This document shows, piece by piece, positions 14,224 through 21,964 of a DNA stretch of 39,262 nucleotides (positions are counted from its first letter, which is position 1; each line of letters starts with the position of its first letter). Made by a program: the position numbers and the translations under genes. This DNA is from Burkholderiales bacterium (GTDB lineage: Bacteria > Pseudomonadota > Gammaproteobacteria > Burkholderiales > Burkholderiaceae_C), in contig JACPYV010000025.1 of NCBI GenBank assembly GCA_016195825.1, forward strand, positions 1 through 39,262. The letters run 5' to 3'. The notes below the pieces were generated by a model that ran no database searches, had not been told where the DNA came from, and was given only the letters and a program-made list of their open reading frames with translations.

Positions 14224-16812
14224 ATGAACAAGGTCTGGCACAAGGGCTTGCCCTTCAGCCCCGAGGTGGCCCCCTATCTGCGGCGCATGACGCTGGTCGA
14301 TGAGCATCGTGAGGCGCTGCTGCGGCTGCAGGGCGTCTGGGACAGCCTGGCGCTGCTGGGCCAGATGAGCGGCACGGCCACCGACATCGCGCAGACCCGC
14401 ACCGCCTTCCAGGACCTCACCACCACGCTGCTGGACAGCCTCGCGCGGAGGCTGCATGCGCACGCGCTGGCGCGGATGAACGGCCGGGCCCGCGTGGCCA
14501 TCGACATCCTGGTGCGCAACCTGTTCGAGCGCACGGCCGACGTGGGCTTCCTGGCGTCGGACGGCCCGTTGTGCGCCCACGCCGGGCTGGATCTCGCCGA
14601 CCCCGGCCACGCGGCCAGCCGCGCCGCGCTGCAGTCGCGTTTTGCGGCCTACACGGCCAAGTACTCGGTCTACGACGATGTCATCGTGCTGTCGCCCCAG
14701 GGCGAGGTGCTGGCGCGGCAGGATGAAAGCATCGGCGTGGCCGGCTGCAGCGAAGCCTGGGTCGCCGCGGCGCTGGCCTCGGACGCGCCCTATGTCGAAC
14801 ACTACGGCCCCACGGCGCTGCTGGGCGGCCGCCAGGGCCTGATCTACGCCCGGGCCCTGCGCACGCCTTCCGGCACGAAAGAGGTCATCGGCCTGCTGTG
14901 CCTGTCCTTCCGCCTGGGCGACGAGATGTCGGCCGTCTTCCGCCAGTTGCTGGCCGGTCAGGACGAGCATGCCGTCATCTGCCTGCTGGATGCCGAGCAC
15001 CATGTGCTGCAGAGCTCGGACGCCTGGCAGATCCCGCCTGGCGCCCGGCTGCAGCTCAAGGGCGAGCGCGTGCTGTTCGCCGGCCGTGACTACCTCTGCG
15101 CCACTGCCCGGGCCAGCGGCTACGAGGGCTACATGGGCCCGCCGGGCTGGACCGCCTGCGTGCTGACGCCGCTGGAATGGGCATTCGAGGCCGAGGACGA
15201 CCTGGCCCTGGGCGAGGAGCTGCGCCGGCTGGGCGAGGCCATCGACACCCGGCAGCTGTTCGACGTGGAGCTGCAAGGCATCCCGCTCGAGGCGCGCCGC
15301 ATCCAGCGCAACCTGTCGCGCACGCTTTGGAACGGCAAGCTGCGCAGCTATGCCCGCACCGGCGCCAGCACTGGCCAAAACGGCGCCGGCTTCGCGACCA
15401 CGCTGCTCAACGAGGTGCAGCGCACCGGCGGGCAACTGCGCCAGGTGTTCGAGCAGGCCATCGCCAAGCTGCAGAACTCGGCGCTGGCGGCGGTGTTCGA
15501 CGGTGCCCTCTTCCAGGCGCGGCTGGCCATCGACATCATGGATCGCAACCTCTACGAGCGCGCCAACGACTGCCGCTGGTGGGCGCTGGACGTGCGGCTG
15601 CAGCGCGCGCTGGCGGCCCAGGGCGGCCCGCAAGCCGCAGCCGCGGCCGCCGAGGCCCAGCAGGTGCTGCAGCACATCAACGGGCTGTACACCGTCTATT
15701 CGCTGCTGCTGGTGTTCGACCTGCAGGGCCGCGTCGTCGCCGTGTCGGACCCGGCTCAGGCCCACCACGTCGGCCAGCGCCTGGAGGCGCCCTGGGTGAG
15801 CGCGGCGCTGGGCCTGCGCGACCCCGAGCGCCATGTCGTCTCGCGCCACGAGGCCAGCGCGCTGTACGGCACCGCGGCCCAACCCACCTATGTCTACGCC
15901 ACCTCGCTGCAGCACGGCGGCCAGGTGGTGGGCGGCATCGCCATCGTCTTCGATGGCGAGCCGCAGTTCGCCGCCATGCTGAAGGACGCCCTGCCCGCGG
16001 CCGCCGGCGCCGGCGCCCAGCCACCGGCGGGCCTGTTCGTCACGCGCGACGGCCGTGTCGTGGCCGGCTCGGACCCGCGCTGGCCGGCCGGCAGCCCGGC
16101 GCCGCTGTCGCCCGCCGCACTGGCCAGCTTGTCGGGCATGGCTGCAGGCCAGACGCTTCGCTGCGAGTTGGACCTCGAAGGCATGGTCTATGCCGCCGGC
16201 ATCGCCATGTCCCAGGGCTACCGCGAATACAAGCGCGGCCAGGCGGCGTCCGCCGAGGACGTGGCCGCCGTGCTGCTGCAGCCGCTGGGCCCGCGCATGC
16301 CGGCGCAGGCCGGCGCGGCCGACGCCGGCTTCGTGCCCCCGCCCACACAGGCCGGCGAGCACAGCCTGGACATCGCCGCCTTCAGCGTGGCCGGTGAATG
16401 GCTGGGCCTGCCCGCGGCCTTGCTCGTCGAGGCGCTGGAGCAGCCGCGCCTGACCGCCCTTCCCAACGCGCCGCGCGCGCTGGTGGGCATGCTGCAGCAC
16501 GAGGGCCGCATGGTGCCGGTGCTGGACCTGAGCCTGGCCTTGTACGGCCGAGCCGCCGACGCACGAGAGGCACCGGTCGTCATCTGCCGCAACGAACGCG
16601 GGGAGAGCCTGGCGTTGCGCGTCGAGGAGCTGGGCCCGGTGTTCAGCATCGCGGCCGGCCAGGCACTGCCCAGCCCCGGCAACCGCGCCCGCCTCGTGCG
16701 AGGTGCCGACGCGTCGCCCCATCGCATGCTGACGCTGCTGACCGCCCAGGACTTGTGGACCCACATCGGCGTGGCCGTCGAACCCGACCCGGTCGCGCTG
16801 CCAGCCCCCTGA
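14224..16812 (+). CDS. Large CheW-domain protein with duplicated sensory modules
   Basis: An 862-residue protein. The C-terminus (about 710-862) is a CheW domain: LDIAAFSVAGEWLGLPAALLVEAL, then NAPRALVGMLQHEGRMVPVLDLSLAL and a final LTAQDL. The N-terminal 700 residues contain two related modules: each has RVAIDILVRNLFERTADV (about 90-107) or RLAIDIMDRNLYERANDC (about 433-450), followed by a Cache/PAS-like sensor with VYDDVIVLSPQGEVLA or VYSLLLVFDLQGRVVA. No signal peptide or membrane helix is evident, so a cytoplasmic sensor-scaffold linking receptors to CheA is suggested (inference). The ATG at 14224 has GGAGG upstream; an earlier in-frame ATG lacks one. fdhD starts 38 bases after its stop. 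Confidence 0.85.
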   Translation: MNKVWHKGLPFSPEVAPYLRRMTLVDEHREALLRLQGVWDSLALLGQMSGTATDIAQTRTAFQDLTTTLLDSLARRLHAHALARMNGRARVAIDILVRNLFERTADVGFLASDGPLCAHAGLDLADPGHAASRAALQSRFAAYTAKYSVYDDVIVLSPQGEVLARQDESIGVAGCSEAWVAAALASDAPYVEHYGPTALLGGRQGLIYARALRTPSGTKEVIGLLCLSFRLGDEMSAVFRQLLAGQDEHAVICLLDAEHHVLQSSDAWQIPPGARLQLKGERVLFAGRDYLCATARASGYEGYMGPPGWTACVLTPLEWAFEAEDDLALGEELRRLGEAIDTRQLFDVELQGIPLEARRIQRNLSRTLWNGKLRSYARTGASTGQNGAGFATTLLNEVQRTGGQLRQVFEQAIAKLQNSALAAVFDGALFQARLAIDIMDRNLYERANDCRWWALDVRLQRALAAQGGPQAAAAAAEAQQVLQHINGLYTVYSLLLVFDLQGRVVAVSDPAQAHHVGQRLEAPWVSAALGLRDPERHVVSRHEASALYGTAAQPTYVYATSLQHGGQVVGGIAIVFDGEPQFAAMLKDALPAAAGAGAQPPAGLFVTRDGRVVAGSDPRWPAGSPAPLSPAALASLSGMAAGQTLRCELDLEGMVYAAGIAMSQGYREYKRGQAASAEDVAAVLLQPLGPRMPAQAGAADAGFVPPPTQAGEHSLDIAAFSVAGEWLGLPAALLVEALEQPRLTALPNAPRALVGMLQHEGRMVPVLDLSLALYGRAADAREAPVVICRNERGESLALRVEELGPVFSIAAGQALPSPGNRARLVRGADASPHRMLTLLTAQDLWTHIGVAVEPDPVALPAP

Positions 16813-16850
16813 GCCCGACCGAGGCCGCCCTCGCCTCCTATGATTTCGCC

Positions 16851-17645
16851 ATGCTCCTGCCCGATGCTGCCCCCACGCCGCCGCCCACCGGCCACGCACT
16901 GCTGAAGCTCCGCCCCCCGGGCACCGCGGCCGACGAATGGGTGGCCGTCGAGATGCCGATCGCACTGACGGTCAACGGGGTCTCGCAGGCCGTGATGCTT
17001 GCCACACCGGCCGACCTGGAGGACTTCGCGCTCGGTTTTGCGCTCAACGAGGGCTGGATCACCTCTCGGCGCGAGTTGCTGGACATGGACGTGTTGACCC
17101 GGCCCGACGGCATGGAGCTGGCGCTGCGTGTGACGGCCGCCCGCGAGCAGCACCTGAAAGCGCGCCGCCGCATGCTGGCGGGCCGCACCGGCTGCGGCCT
17201 GTGCGGGCTGGAGAGCCTGGCCCAGATCGGCGCCGTACAGCCCGCGCCGGTGCAGGCCCCCGTGCTGGCCGAGGGCGCGCTGGACCGCGCGCTGGCCGGC
17301 CTGCACGCGGCCCAGGTGTTGAACGCGCGATGCGGCGGCCTGCATGGCGCGGCCTGGTGCCTGCCCAGCGGCGAGCTGCTGATGGCGCGCGAGGACATCG
17401 GCCGCCACAACGCGCTGGACAAGCTGGCCGGCGCCCTCGCCCACCGCGACGCGGACCCACGCGACGGCTTCGTGCTGATGTCCAGCCGTGCCAGCTACGA
17501 GCTGGTGCACAAGACGGCCATGGCCGGTGCCGGCCTGCTGGCCTGCATGTCCGCGCCCAGCAGCCTGGCCATCACCACCGCGCGCTGCCTGGGCCTGCAG
17601 TTGTGGGCCTTTGTGCGCGAGGGCCGGGCGACGCGCTACGCCTAG
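16851..17645 (+). CDS. fdhD: Formate dehydrogenase accessory sulfurtransferase FdhD
   Basis: A 264-residue FdhD, which carries sulfur from the cysteine desulfurase IscS to the molybdenum cofactor of formate dehydrogenases. The catalytic pair lies in GRTGCGLCG (Cys115 and Cys118). Other family blocks are DLEDFALGFALNEGWI, ARCGGLHGAAWC, REDIGRHNALDKLAG and SSRASYELVHKTAMAG. The ATG at 16851 was chosen for length and conservation; no strong ribosome-binding site is visible, and a CTG/TTG start up to 15 codons earlier cannot be excluded. No formate dehydrogenase gene is in the window, so its client is encoded elsewhere. It lies between chemotaxis-type and two-component genes. Confidence 0.95.
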   Translation: MLLPDAAPTPPPTGHALLKLRPPGTAADEWVAVEMPIALTVNGVSQAVMLATPADLEDFALGFALNEGWITSRRELLDMDVLTRPDGMELALRVTAAREQHLKARRRMLAGRTGCGLCGLESLAQIGAVQPAPVQAPVLAEGALDRALAGLHAAQVLNARCGGLHGAAWCLPSGELLMAREDIGRHNALDKLAGALAHRDADPRDGFVLMSSRASYELVHKTAMAGAGLLACMSAPSSLAITTARCLGLQLWAFVREGRATRYA

Positions 17646-17676
17646 ACTCCCGCGTTCCACAGCCCGACACGCCATC

Positions 17677-18327
17677 TTGCAGACCCAAGCCCTTCTCGTC
17701 GACGACCACCCGCTGTTCCGCGAAGGCCTGGCCTTGCTGCTGGCCCACCAGTTCCCGCAATGGCGGCTGTTGCAGGCCGGCAGTCTCCAGCAGGCCACCG
17801 CACGGCTGGCCGACGAGCCCGGCATCGGCCTCGTCGTGCTGGACCTGTCCCTGCCCGACAGCGACGGCCTGGCGACGCTGACCCGGCTGCGCGCGCTGGC
17901 GCCGGGGCCGCGCTACGTCGTGCTGTCGGCCAGCGATGCGCCGGAGCTGGTCGTCGGCGCCATCGAGGCCGGCGCAGCCGGCTTCGTGCCCAAGACCGCG
18001 CAGACCGGCGCCATGCTGGGCGCGATGCGTGCGGTGCTGGACGGCGGGGTCGTGCTCCCCGCGCCCTTCGGCGCCGCCACGGTCGCGCCGGCGCGCGCGG
18101 CGACCGAGGTGCTGGGCATCTCGCCGCGCCAGGGCGACGTGCTGCGCCTGCTGATCGAGGGCAAGAGCAACAAGGCCATCAGCCGCGACCTGGGCATCGC
18201 CGAGTCGACGGTGAAGACCCATCTGGAAGTCATCTACCGCAAGCTCGACGCGACCTCGCGCACCCAGGCCGTCGTCGCCGCCGCCCGGCTGGGCCTGCGG
18301 TTGGACGCGCTGCCCGATTCAGTCTGA
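17677..18327 (+). CDS. LuxR/NarL-type response regulator
   Basis: A 216-residue two-component regulator. The receiver domain begins QALLVDDHPLFREGLALLL, has the phospho-acceptor Asp56 in LVVLDLSLPDSDG, and the conserved lysine in GFVPKTAQ. The C-terminal helix-turn-helix (about 150-212) reads SPRQGDVLRLLIEGKSNKAISRDLGIAESTVKTHLEVIYRKL, typical of NarL/FixJ DNA-binding domains. The proposed start is TTG at 17677, because the receiver begins immediately afterwards and no ATG is nearby; this start is uncertain. It converges with the hybrid kinase gene, overlapping by nine bases, and that kinase is its likely partner. Confidence 0.9.
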   Translation: MQTQALLVDDHPLFREGLALLLAHQFPQWRLLQAGSLQQATARLADEPGIGLVVLDLSLPDSDGLATLTRLRALAPGPRYVVLSASDAPELVVGAIEAGAAGFVPKTAQTGAMLGAMRAVLDGGVVLPAPFGAATVAPARAATEVLGISPRQGDVLRLLIEGKSNKAISRDLGIAESTVKTHLEVIYRKLDATSRTQAVVAAARLGLRLDALPDSV

Positions 18328-20070
18328 AGCCTCCACCGCCAGCCCAAGCGCCACGCGGCCCAGCCAGTTGCGCAGCGCCGCCGGGCTGACGGGCTTGTGC
18401 ATGACCGGCAGGTCGCTCGCGGCAATGTCGATGAGCTGACCGGCCGTCACGTCACCCGTCACGATCAGCGCCGGCACGTCCTCGCCCAGTTGCTCGCGCA
18501 ACCGGGCCACCCACTCGACACCTGTGCCCTGCTCGAAGCGGTAGTCACACAAGATGGCCTGCGGCGCGGGCATACCGCCGGCCAGCCGGGCCAACGCGTC
18601 AGCGCCGTCGTGCGCGGCCATGCAATCGCAGCCCCAGGCCTGCAGCAGGCCTTGCAGCGCGAAGCGGATCGGCGCCTCGTCGTCGATAACCAGCACGCGC
18701 AGGCCCGCGACCGACACGGCAGTCTGAGCCCCCGCCGGCGCGGCCACCGCGTCCGGGGCCGGCGCGCTGCGCGGCACGATGACGCGGAACATCGAGCCTC
18801 GACCCGGCCGCGACAGCACCTCGATGCGGTGCCCCAGAAGCGCGGCCGTGCGCCTGACGATGGACAGCCCCAGGCCCAGGCCCAGGCTGCGGTCGCGCTG
18901 CGGGTTGTGCAGCTGCACGAACTCCTGAAAGACCGCATCGAGCTGATCAGCCGGGATGCCCACGCCGCTGTCCCAGACCTCCAGGGCCAGTCCCTCGCCG
19001 TGCGGCCGCACACCGACGAGCACGCCCCCCTCGTTGGTGTAGCGCAGCGCGTTGGCGACGAGGTTGTCCAGCACGCGCGCCAGCAGCACGCGGTCGCTGC
19101 GCACCCAGTGCGGCCCCGCGTGCAGGCGCAGGCGCAGGCCGCGCGCGGCAGCCTGCGGGGCGAACTGGCGCTCGATCCGCGCCAGCAGCGCCGCCACCGA
19201 CAGCGCCTGCAACTCCGGGCGCTCGACACCAGCGTCCAGCCGCGAGATGTCGAGGATGCCGTTGAGCAGCGACTCCATCGCCTCGGTCGACTGGCCGATG
19301 CGCTGCACCAGGTCCTCGACGCCGAGGCCGCGGGCACGCTCGCCCAGCAGGCCGATCAGCAGGCTGATGGCGTGCAGTGGCTGGCGCAAGTCGTGGCTGG
19401 CCGAGGCGAGGAAGCGCGTCTTGGCCACGTTGGCCTGCTCCAGCGCCTGAGTCTTGACGGTCAGCTCGGCCACCAGCCGGGCGTTCTCGAAGCCCAACTC
19501 GATGGCGCGCACGAAGCCGCGGTGGAAAGCTCGGCCGTAGCCGATCAGCGTCCACATCAGGATGGCGAAGCCGGCGGCGATGCTCCAGGCGATGGTGCCA
19601 CCGCGCAGCGCGTAGATGACCGCCAAGCTGCCCAGGCCGGCGAGCTGGAAGCCGTAGAGCACCGGCAGGTGGTGGGCGTTGAAGACGCTGCCCGCCGTGA
19701 AGATGACGCACAGCGCGAGCACGACGAAGGCCTCGTAGCTGAAGTCGTCGGGCCGCACCAGCACGGCACAGGCCGCCCAGGCCAGGCCCAGCACGATGCC
19801 CAGCGCTGCATAGCCCGACAGGAACTGCCGGTCCGTGGCCCGTGCCAGCAGCCGCGGGTACGCCAGCTGCAGCCCGAGCAACAGCAGCATGCCGACGGCC
19901 CATCCCGTGATCGCGCCGTGGCTGGCATGCCCGTACTCGGCAAAGGACACGACCGCGACGGCACCCAGCGAGCCCAGCACGTCGGCCAGCGTGCCCTCCT
20001 TCAGCAGGCGGCGCTCCTCGCCGGCAATGGCCTGCGGCAGCGGGGGGGTGATTGCAAGTGCGTTGTTCAT
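18319..20070 (-). CDS. Hybrid sensor histidine kinase with C-terminal receiver
   Basis: A 583-residue membrane kinase. The first 175 residues hold about six hydrophobic segments and little periplasmic sequence, so it probably senses within or at the membrane. The dimerisation helix carries the phospho-histidine His226 in SASHDLRQPLHA. The ATPase domain has DNLVANALRYTNEGG (N box), EVWDSGVGIPADQ (G1) and GLGLGLSIVRR (G2). A C-terminal receiver (about 457-583) starts LRVLVIDDEAPIRF with acceptor Asp509 in ILCDYRFEQG. Relatives with this layout often act with a NarL-type regulator through phosphorelay; the convergent LuxR-type gene is the obvious candidate. Signal unknown. Confidence 0.92.
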   Translation of the reverse strand: MNNALAITPPLPQAIAGEERRLLKEGTLADVLGSLGAVAVVSFAEYGHASHGAITGWAVGMLLLLGLQLAYPRLLARATDRQFLSGYAALGIVLGLAWAACAVLVRPDDFSYEAFVVLALCVIFTAGSVFNAHHLPVLYGFQLAGLGSLAVIYALRGGTIAWSIAAGFAILMWTLIGYGRAFHRGFVRAIELGFENARLVAELTVKTQALEQANVAKTRFLASASHDLRQPLHAISLLIGLLGERARGLGVEDLVQRIGQSTEAMESLLNGILDISRLDAGVERPELQALSVAALLARIERQFAPQAAARGLRLRLHAGPHWVRSDRVLLARVLDNLVANALRYTNEGGVLVGVRPHGEGLALEVWDSGVGIPADQLDAVFQEFVQLHNPQRDRSLGLGLGLSIVRRTAALLGHRIEVLSRPGRGSMFRVIVPRSAPAPDAVAAPAGAQTAVSVAGLRVLVIDDEAPIRFALQGLLQAWGCDCMAAHDGADALARLAGGMPAPQAILCDYRFEQGTGVEWVARLREQLGEDVPALIVTGDVTAGQLIDIAASDLPVMHKPVSPAALRNWLGRVALGLAVEASD

Positions 20071-20149
20071 CGGCGGGGTCGGCCTGCAGCCCGCCCGGGA
20101 TGGCTGGCACCGGGCGGCATTCTCTGCGCGCCCGGCACCGCCACCGGAC

Positions 20150-21811
20150 TCACTTGTCGACGGACACCGACAGGAAGTGCTTGCTGGCCACCGAGCTGAC
20201 GCTCAGCACAAAGCCGCCGTAGGGCAGTTGCACGACGCCGTTGCAGTTGAACGCGCCGCCGGCCGACGAGGTGCAGGCGTTCGTCGCGCGGTAGCGGTTG
20301 CCGTCGAAGGGCGTGTTGAAGCCGATCGTGTCGCTGTGGCTGTCCGACGTGAACTTGCGCGTCGCGGTGTTCGCCGTCGCATCGACCGCGGTCACGGTGT
20401 TCGTGTCCTCGGTGACCGCGCTCAGGCCAGCGCTGTTGATGGAGAACTGCCAGAACGACGCCACACGGCCGACCGCGGGCAGGGCCAGCTTGTCCTTCGC
20501 GGCCAGCGCGACGAAGTAGCCGTCGCTGTCGATGCCCACCAGCAGCATGCGCCCGCTGGCGTTGCGGAAGCCGAACACGCGGGCCTGCGAGGCGCCGTTC
20601 TCCATGTAGTCGAAGCCACCGCCAGCGTTGGCTACCAGCTTGCCCTTGGTCTGCGTGTCCTTCACGCAGGCGCCGTAGCCGGTCGGGCAGTTCATGGACA
20701 CGCCGTTCTGGCCGTCGGCCGCGAACTCGGTGTCGCCGAAGTCGCCGACGACCGGGTCGAACGCGGTGCCGCCGTACTGCAGCCGGGCATAGCTGCCGGC
20801 CACCGCGGCCACGTCCAGCTTCTGCTCGGGGATGGCGACCAGGACATTGCCGGTCAGGCCGCTGCCCTGCACCAGCGCGGCAATGCCCGAGCGCGACACC
20901 AGCACGCGGGTGGTCGCCGCGTCATTGAGTGAGTAGTCGCAGGCCGCGTTGCGCTTGAGCGTGTACTTGGCGCCGCGGTCGACCGCGGTCAGCGCGGTGG
21001 CATCCACCTGCACGACGCGGTTGGAGCCGTTCGAGAAGTCCAGCACGCGCAGCGCGCCGGTCTTCAGGCCGGCGCAGTCGGCCACGGCCGGCGCCAGCAC
21101 GGTGCCGATGGTCGAGGTGCCGGTGTCGCTGCCAAGCTTGCTCGTCGACGCGACGGCGCTGGTCAGGTCGGCCAGCGTCGAGCCCGCCGTGGTGACGGCG
21201 ATCTTGAGCTTGTCCAGCACGCCGTCGTAGCCGGTGCCGCTGCCGGCCGTCAGCGCGCCGCCGACGATGTCGCCGACGCTGGTGGTGTCCAGGCCCGCGG
21301 CGGTCAGCGTCTGCAGCAGCGCCGTCTGTGCGGCCGTCACGTCGGCCGTGGCGATGGCGGTCGTGGCGCCGAAGGCCGTCACGAAGGCCTTGGGGTCGGT
21401 TCCGGCCAGGCGGGCGACGAGCAGCTCGCTCAGCGGCGTGACGTTGGCCGTGGTGTCGGCATGGCCCGTGCCGGCGGCGACGGAGTGCAGCTCGGTGGCG
21501 CCGTCGCTGCTGGTCGCGGTCAGCACGCAGGGCAGCGCGCCATTGGTGATGCTGACGGTGAACGTGCCGTTGGCACCGGCCGTCGCGGTAGCGCTGCCGG
21601 TGGCGCAGCTGACCTTGATCGCGGCGTTGGCCATCGCGGCACCCGTGGCGGCCGTGCCCTTGACGGCCAGCGTGATGGGCGGGGGCGGTGTGGGGGTCGC
21701 GGGTGTCGGGGTGTCGCTGCCGCCGCCACAGGCGACGAGCAGGGCTGCGACGGCAGCGGGAACGGCGAGGACAGCCAGCTGGCGAGCGGCGATCGTGGCG
21801 GAAGATTTCAT
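20150..21811 (-). CDS. Large surface/periplasmic lipoprotein of unknown function
   Basis: A 553-residue lipoprotein. The signal peptide ends in the lipobox LLVACGGG, so the cysteine is expected to be lipidated, followed by a Pro/Thr linker (SDTPTPATPTPPPP). The next 100 residues look like a carboxypeptidase-regulatory/Ig-type beta domain (AVKGTAATGAAMANAAIKVSC...GTFTVSI). The remainder is Ser/Thr/Ala/Gly-rich with a few cysteines and no motif I recognise. The ATG at 21811 is used, with AGAGG just upstream; a GTG two codons earlier is possible. Similar Thr/Ala-rich lipoproteins are frequent in Burkholderiales, and their functions are generally unknown. Confidence 0.82.
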   Translation of the reverse strand: MKSSATIAARQLAVLAVPAAVAALLVACGGGSDTPTPATPTPPPPITLAVKGTAATGAAMANAAIKVSCATGSATATAGANGTFTVSITNGALPCVLTATSSDGATELHSVAAGTGHADTTANVTPLSELLVARLAGTDPKAFVTAFGATTAIATADVTAAQTALLQTLTAAGLDTTSVGDIVGGALTAGSGTGYDGVLDKLKIAVTTAGSTLADLTSAVASTSKLGSDTGTSTIGTVLAPAVADCAGLKTGALRVLDFSNGSNRVVQVDATALTAVDRGAKYTLKRNAACDYSLNDAATTRVLVSRSGIAALVQGSGLTGNVLVAIPEQKLDVAAVAGSYARLQYGGTAFDPVVGDFGDTEFAADGQNGVSMNCPTGYGACVKDTQTKGKLVANAGGGFDYMENGASQARVFGFRNASGRMLLVGIDSDGYFVALAAKDKLALPAVGRVASFWQFSINSAGLSAVTEDTNTVTAVDATANTATRKFTSDSHSDTIGFNTPFDGNRYRATNACTSSAGGAFNCNGVVQLPYGGFVLSVSSVASKHFLSVSVDK

Positions 21812-21964
21812 GTGCACCTCTTGGAGTTCTGACGACGGGGCGGGCCGTGGCCCGGGGCCGAAGCGGATTTCAGAACGGGTGCCTGGCTGCGCCCATCCGC
21901 CATCCGGCGGAGGGCAGGCACCGCGACGGCGCCAAGCGTGAATTTGTTGCCGCCGGCCGGGCCT

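Noticed and set aside
13959..14243. N-terminal extension of the PaiB-like protein to 301 codons
   Set aside because: The PaiB family starts at YLPNHF; the extension runs through the repeat-bearing intergenic region and the start of the CheW-domain gene.
13855..16965. 1036-codon minus-strand frame opposite the CheW-domain gene
   Set aside because: The plus-strand protein has recognisable CheW and sensor motifs; the antisense frame is low-complexity Arg/Gly/Ala-rich and crosses several genes.
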